Positions 59,754-64,000 of a stretch of 64,000 nt of DNA are shown one piece after another. The position numbers and the translations under genes are program-made. The notes beneath the pieces are model-generated. The model was not told where the DNA came from. It searched no databases and saw only the letters and a program-made list of their open reading frames with translations. Every line of letters begins with the position of its first letter. Position 1 is the stretch's first letter. Origin of the DNA: Stappia sp. (lineage in GTDB: Bacteria > Pseudomonadota > Alphaproteobacteria > Rhizobiales > Stappiaceae); the NCBI RefSeq assembly GCF_040110915.1, contig NZ_CP157793.1, positions 3,112,939-3,176,938 on the forward strand, in the 5' to 3' direction.

Positions 59754-61052
59754 ATGACCCTCGCCCTCACCCCCAATGTGCTGACCCCGCAGGATCTCGA
59801 GCCCCACTGGAAGTGGGAGGGCCGGATCCCGGCCTGGGGTCACACCTCGGTCGACTTCGAACGGCGGATCGACCACGACCGGCTGCGCCGCTACCGGCTC
59901 GCCCGCACCCGCCAGGCGCTTCAGGCCTCCAAGGCCGGCACGCTGCTGCTCTTCGACGTCAACAACATCCGCTACGTCTCGGCGACCAAGATCGGCGAAT
60001 GGGAGCGCGACAAGATGTGCCGCTTCTGCCTGCTGACGGGCGACGACGCGCCCTATGTCTGGGACTTCGGCTCGGCCGCCGTGCACCACCAGAAGTATTC
60101 CGACTGGCTGGTGCCCGACCATTGCCGCGCCGGCGTCGTCGGCATGCGCGGCACCATCCCGCCCGAGTTCGGCCTGATGCGCAAATACGCGAAGGAAATC
60201 GCCGGGCTGATCCGCGATGCCGGCATGGCCGACATGCCGGTGGGCGTCGACTACGCCGAGACGGCCATGTTCCACGCGCTGCAGGAGGAAGGCCTCAATG
60301 TCGTCGACGGTCAGCAGATCATGCTGGCCGCGCGCGAGATCAAGAACTGGGACGAGATCCAGCTTCTCACCCAGGCCGCCTCGATGGTCGATGGCGTCTA
60401 TCACATGATCTACGAGGAGCTGAAGCCGGGCATTCGCGAGAACGACATCGTCGCGCTCGCCAACAAGATGCTCTACGAGATGGGCTCGGACGACGTCGAG
60501 GCGATCAACGCGATTTCCGGCGAGCGCTGCAATCCGCATCCGCACAATTTCACCGACCGCTATTTCCGCCCCGGCGATCAGGCGTTCTTCGACATCCTGC
60601 AGTCCTATCAGGGCTATCGCACCTGCTACTACCGCACCTTCAACATCGGCCGGGCGACCTCGGCCCAGCGCGATGCCTACGTCAAGGCGCGCGAGTGGAT
60701 CGACGCCTCCATCGACCTGATCCGCCCCGGCGTCTCGACCGATGTCGTCGCCCAGGCCTGGCCGAGGGCCGAGGAGTTCGGCTTCCCCAGCGAGGAGGCG
60801 GCCTTCGGCCTTCAGTTCGGCCACGGGCTGGGGCTTGCGCTGCACGAGCGCCCGATCATCTCGCGCGCCGTCTCGCTCGATCATCCGATGGAAATCAAGA
60901 CCGGCATGGTCTTCGCGCTGGAGACCTATTGCCCGGCCGCCGACGGCTATTCGGCCGCCCGCATCGAGGAGGAGGTGGTCGTCACCGAAACCGGTGTGGA
61001 GGTGATCAGCCTGTTTCCGGCCGAGGATCTGCCGATCGCCAACCGCTACTGA
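59754..61052 (+). CDS. M24-family (creatinase/Xaa-Pro peptidase-like) protein with an altered metal site
   Basis: This is a 432-residue pita-bread-fold protein. The N-terminal creatinase-type domain (TLLLFDVNNIRYVSATKIGEWERDKMCRF) resembles that of creatinase and the DMSP lyase DddP. In the C-terminal domain the first metal Asp is kept (Asp280, FFDILQ), but the second, 11 residues later, is Cys291 (GYRTCYYRTF). His357 (FGHGLGLALHE) and the Glu near 405-407 (RIEEEV) are kept. AAAGGAG precedes the chosen ATG. It is thus probably not a plain dipeptidase; a hydrolase or lyase role in the surrounding catabolic pathway is inferred. Confidence 0.82.
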   Translation: MTLALTPNVLTPQDLEPHWKWEGRIPAWGHTSVDFERRIDHDRLRRYRLARTRQALQASKAGTLLLFDVNNIRYVSATKIGEWERDKMCRFCLLTGDDAPYVWDFGSAAVHHQKYSDWLVPDHCRAGVVGMRGTIPPEFGLMRKYAKEIAGLIRDAGMADMPVGVDYAETAMFHALQEEGLNVVDGQQIMLAAREIKNWDEIQLLTQAASMVDGVYHMIYEELKPGIRENDIVALANKMLYEMGSDDVEAINAISGERCNPHPHNFTDRYFRPGDQAFFDILQSYQGYRTCYYRTFNIGRATSAQRDAYVKAREWIDASIDLIRPGVSTDVVAQAWPRAEEFGFPSEEAAFGLQFGHGLGLALHERPIISRAVSLDHPMEIKTGMVFALETYCPAADGYSAARIEEEVVVTETGVEVISLFPAEDLPIANRY

Positions 61053-61146
61053 CGGCGTTCGGTGGCGGCGTTTCGCGACGTCGCCGCCGGACCGCCCGTC
61101 GCGCGCACCCGAAGGGCCCCGCGCGCCTGAGGAGGAGACCCGTCCC

Positions 61147-62166
61147 GTGTCCGATACGCGCACGCACAACGCGGAAGACTACATCCGCATGTATCGCCAG
61201 ATGGTCCGCATCCGCGCCTTCGAGGACAATGCGAACCAGCTCTATCTGTCCGCGAAGATGCCCGGGCTGACGCATATGTACTCCGGCCAGGAGGCCGTCG
61301 CCGTCGGCATCTGCGAGGCGCTCACCGACGCGGACCGCATCACCTCGACCCATCGCGGCCACGGCCATTGCGTGGCCAAGGGCGCCGATTTCAAGGCGAT
61401 GTTCTGCGAGCTGCTCGGCAAGGCCGAGGGCTATTGCCGGGGCAAGGGCGGCTCGATGCACATCGCCGACCAGAGCCACGGCAATCTCGGCGCCAACGCC
61501 ATCGTCGGCGGCTCGATGGGCATCGCGACGGGCGCCGCCCTGTCGTCGAAACGGCTCGGCGAGAACTTCGTGACCGTGTGCTTCTTCGGCGACGGCGCGA
61601 CCGCGCAGGGCCTCTGGTACGAGGTCATGAACATGGCCGCGCTTTGGAAACTGCCGGTGATCTACGCCTGCGAGAACAACGGCTACAGCGAATACACAAA
61701 GACCGAGGAAATCGCCGCCGGATCGCTCACCGCCCGCGCCGAGGCCTTCGGCATCGAGGCCCATACGGTCGACGGGCAGGACGTGCTCGCGGTCAACGAG
61801 CTTGCGAACGCACTGGCAGAACGCTGCCGCAAGGGCGAGGGGCCGTTCTTCATCGAGCTCAAGACCTACCGCTATCACGGCCACCACGTCGGCGACATCA
61901 ACCGCGACTACTACCGCTCCAAGGACGAGGAAGCGGAGTGGAAGACCCACCGCGACCCCATCGTCAACTTCGGCAAGTGGCTGGAGGAGCAGAAGATCCT
62001 CTCCGCCGACGAGTTGGTCGCGGTCAACGAGGAGATCCGCTCGGAGGCGGAGGCCGCCGTCGAGCATGCGCTCAACGCGCCCTATCCGGACGCATCCGAG
62101 GTCGACATGCATGTCTTCGCCGGCGTCGATCACGCCCTCGACTATCTCGCAGGAGCCCGCTCATGA
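61147..62166 (+). CDS. Thiamine-dependent 2-oxoacid/acetoin dehydrogenase E1 component, alpha subunit
   Basis: This is a 339-residue E1alpha. The TPP-binding motif is FFGDGATAQGLWYEVMNMAALWKLPVIYACENNGY, with the phosphorylation-loop region YRYHGHHVGD and the HRGHGHC segment around the active-site His. The start is GTG with GAGGAGGAGA upstream. Its closest look is to AcoA-type acetoin dehydrogenases and PDH E1alpha. It is coupled to the beta subunit by an ATGA overlap. Confidence 0.92.
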   Translation: MSDTRTHNAEDYIRMYRQMVRIRAFEDNANQLYLSAKMPGLTHMYSGQEAVAVGICEALTDADRITSTHRGHGHCVAKGADFKAMFCELLGKAEGYCRGKGGSMHIADQSHGNLGANAIVGGSMGIATGAALSSKRLGENFVTVCFFGDGATAQGLWYEVMNMAALWKLPVIYACENNGYSEYTKTEEIAAGSLTARAEAFGIEAHTVDGQDVLAVNELANALAERCRKGEGPFFIELKTYRYHGHHVGDINRDYYRSKDEEAEWKTHRDPIVNFGKWLEEQKILSADELVAVNEEIRSEAEAAVEHALNAPYPDASEVDMHVFAGVDHALDYLAGARS

Positions 62167-63161
62167 GCCGCGAAATCACTCTGTCGAAGGCGGTCAACGA
62201 GGCGATCGCCGAGGAAATGCGCCGCGACCCGACCGTCTTTCTGATCGGCGAGGATGTCGCCGAGGCCGGAACGCCCTTCAAGGTGCTGTCGGGTCTCGTG
62301 GAGGAATTCGGCACCGAACGGGTGATCGACACGCCGATCTCGGAACCGGGCTTCATGGGGATCGCCGTCGGCGCGGCGATGACCGGCTCGCGCCCCATCG
62401 TCGACCTGATGTTCGGCGACTTCCTCTATCTGGTGATGGACCAGCTCTGCAATCAGGCTGCCAAGACGCACTACATGTCCGGCGGCAAGCTGACCGTGCC
62501 GCTGGTTCTGCGCACCAACCTCGGCGCCACGCGGCGCTCGGCCGCCCAGCATTCGCAAAGCCTTCAGGCGCTCGTCGCCCACATCCCGGGGCTGAAGGTC
62601 GCCATGCCGTCCTCCGCCTATGAGGCCAAGGGTCTGATGAAGACCGCGATCCGCGACGACAACCCGGTCGTGATCTTCGAAGACAAGCTGATGTATCAGG
62701 ACAAGGCCCATGTGCCGGAGGAGGAGTATCTGATCCCCTTCGGCCAGGCCAATGTGACGCGTTCGGGCCGCGACGTGACGCTGGTCGCCACCTCCTCCAT
62801 GGTGCAGGTGGCGGAACAGGCCGCCGCGCTTCTGGAGCGCGACGGGATCGCTGCCGAAGTCATCGACCCGCGCACGCTCGTGCCCTTCGACGAGGAAACG
62901 GTGCTCGACTCGGTGCGCAAGACGTCGCGGGCGATCGTCATCGACGAGGGGCACCAGAGCTACGGCGTCACCGCCGAAATCGCTTCGCGCATCAGTGAAA
63001 AGGCCTTCTACCATCTGGATGCGCCGGTGATCCGCATGGGCGCGATGGACGTGCCCGTCCCCTTCTCGCCGGCGCTGGAGGACCTGACGGTGCCGACCGC
63101 AGAGGCGGTCGCGGACAATGCGCGCAAGATCTGCCGCGGGGAGCTCGTCCATGCCGCATGA
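62163..63161 (+). CDS. 2-oxoacid/acetoin dehydrogenase E1 component, beta subunit
   Basis: This is a 332-residue E1beta. ITLSKAVNEAIAEEMRRDPTVFLIGEDV, DTPISEPGFMGIAVGAAMTG, the AAKTHYMSGGKLTVPLVLRTN segment and the C-terminal transketolase domain (EVIDPRTLVPFDEETVLDSVRKTSRAIVIDEGH) are characteristic. It forms the E1 heterotetramer with the product of the gene before it. Its end overlaps the E2 start by 11 bases. Confidence 0.93.
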   Translation: MSREITLSKAVNEAIAEEMRRDPTVFLIGEDVAEAGTPFKVLSGLVEEFGTERVIDTPISEPGFMGIAVGAAMTGSRPIVDLMFGDFLYLVMDQLCNQAAKTHYMSGGKLTVPLVLRTNLGATRRSAAQHSQSLQALVAHIPGLKVAMPSSAYEAKGLMKTAIRDDNPVVIFEDKLMYQDKAHVPEEEYLIPFGQANVTRSGRDVTLVATSSMVQVAEQAAALLERDGIAAEVIDPRTLVPFDEETVLDSVRKTSRAIVIDEGHQSYGVTAEIASRISEKAFYHLDAPVIRMGAMDVPVPFSPALEDLTVPTAEAVADNARKICRGELVHAA

Positions 63162-64000
63162 CGTGATCATGCCCGCCCTCGGCATGGCGCAGGACAGCGG
63201 CTTGATCGTCGCCTGGCTCAAGCAGCCGGGCGATGCGATCAAGCCGGGCGATGCGCTGATGGAGGTGGAGACCGACAAGGCCACCATGGAGGTGGAGGCC
63301 CAGGCGGAAGGCTATCTGACGAACGTGCGGGCGCAGGCCGGCGACAGCGTTCCGGTCGGCGACGTCGTCGCCCGGATTTCCGAAACGGCGGACGCCGACA
63401 CGGACGCGGCGGCCGAAGACACAGCCCCGGCCCCCGATGCCGTCGACGCACCGCAGGCGCCCCTCGCCCCCGAGGGCACGCCCATCATCATGCCGGCGCT
63501 CGGCATGGCGCAGGACAGCGCCGTGATCCTGACCTGGCAGAAGGCGCCGGGCGACAGGGTCGGCGCCGACGACATCCTGCTCGAGGTCGAGACGGACAAG
63601 AGCGCCATGGAGGTGCCGGCCGGCATCGAGGGCTATGTCGCCGGTCTCTTCGCGGAAGCCGGCGCCACCGTTCCCGTCGGCGAGGTGATCGCGCTCATTG
63701 CCGACACCATGCCCGAAACGCCGCTGACCGCCTGGCCGGGCGGCGATGCGAAGCCGGCACCGACCGCCGCGCCGCAAGCGCCCACGCCAGAGGATGCAGC
63801 ACAAAAGGCAGCCTCCGCCCCCGCGGCACCTGAGGCGACGGCGGCGCCCCCCCCCACGCCCGGCGGCAAGATCCTCGCCTCGCCCAAGGCCAGGCGCCTG
63901 GCCCGCGAACGCGGCCTCGATCTTGCGATGCTGGTGCGCGCCAAGGTGCCGCAGCCATTCCATGTCGCCGATCTGACGACGCTCGAAGCCCTTCCCGCGT
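63151..64000 (+). CDS. Dihydrolipoamide acyltransferase (E2) with two lipoyl domains, C-terminus beyond window
   Basis: This is a partial E2, 283 residues visible. Two lipoyl domains lie at about residues 3-78 and 111-186, with the lipoylated lysines K43 (VETDKATMEV) and K150 (VETDKSAMEV); both share the motif IMPALGMAQDS. An Ala/Pro-rich linker follows, then an E3/E1-binding domain (ILASPKARRLARERGLDLAML). The catalytic domain or an alpha/beta-hydrolase domain (as in AcoC) would lie outside. The ATG overlaps the E1beta stop. It completes an acetoin- or 2-oxoacid-cleaving complex. Confidence 0.9.
   Translation, partial: MPHDVIMPALGMAQDSGLIVAWLKQPGDAIKPGDALMEVETDKATMEVEAQAEGYLTNVRAQAGDSVPVGDVVARISETADADTDAAAEDTAPAPDAVDAPQAPLAPEGTPIIMPALGMAQDSAVILTWQKAPGDRVGADDILLEVETDKSAMEVPAGIEGYVAGLFAEAGATVPVGEVIALIADTMPETPLTAWPGGDAKPAPTAAPQAPTPEDAAQKAASAPAAPEATAAPPPTPGGKILASPKARRLARERGLDLAMLVRAKVPQPFHVADLTTLEALPA

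Overview
The window is strongly GC-rich, gene-dense DNA from an alphaproteobacterium, most likely Hyphomicrobiales or Rhodobacterales. This is an inference from gene content: TRAP and tripartite tricarboxylate (TTT) transporters, a group-2 Mrp/Pha antiporter with fused A and B subunits, N-methylhydantoinase-type HyuAB, a class I P450 system, and wide use of ATGA, GTGA and TGATG overlaps. No rRNA, tRNA, CRISPR array, insertion sequence or prophage gene was seen. The contents are mainly catabolic and transport operons plus one surface-polysaccharide island.

Layout. 1-4485 (-): hyuB, hyuA and a truncated branched-chain-type ABC ATPase, divergent from an AraC regulator (4761-5735). 5853-9446: an aldehyde dehydrogenase and gabT (-), divergent from a PuuR-like XRE-cupin regulator (+), which looks like GABA or polyamine catabolism. 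10004-12922: a complete TRAP transporter. 13007-20811: a MarR regulator facing an operon for cytochrome P450, 2Fe-2S ferredoxin, a second complete TRAP transporter, class III (formaldehyde-type) alcohol dehydrogenase and ferredoxin reductase; a 33-bp near-perfect palindrome lies between MarR and the P450 gene.

20864-32288: a glycan island. It contains GT61, GT2, glucose-1-phosphate cytidylyltransferase, CDP-glucose 4,6-dehydratase, a sugar C-methyltransferase, an RfbC-type epimerase, a second methyltransferase, a PhyH dioxygenase, WbqC, a GNAT, a CmcI-type protein and a perosamine-synthase-like aminotransferase. Together they suggest a branched-chain (C-methyl) amino deoxysugar. 32527-44732: a small tautomerase, an amidohydrolase/COG0523/flavin-oxidoreductase operon, a TTT transporter operon ending in an unusual Asp/Glu-racemase-family protein, and a sigma54-type two-component system. 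Four copies of a CAAAAGTGTCGACAC-like operator tie the first three units together.

44869-51786 (-): Mrp/Mnh/Pha Na+(K+)/H+ antiporter genes AB-C-D-E-F-G, where subunit G carries a roughly 300-residue C-terminal extension. 51963-56783 (-): a CUT2 (ribose-type) sugar ABC transporter. Divergent from it (57008-64000, +) is a cytoplasmic regulator that fuses a winged helix to a whole solute-binding-protein domain. It is followed by an SDR, an M24-family enzyme and an acetoin/2-oxoacid dehydrogenase-like E1alpha-E1beta-E2 set that runs off the window end.

The most novel-looking items are the HTH-SBP regulator with its divergent transporter and OADH cluster, the P450/formaldehyde-dehydrogenase/TRAP cassette, the MnhG fusion, and the GTGTCGACAC regulon with its cysteine-less racemase homologue.
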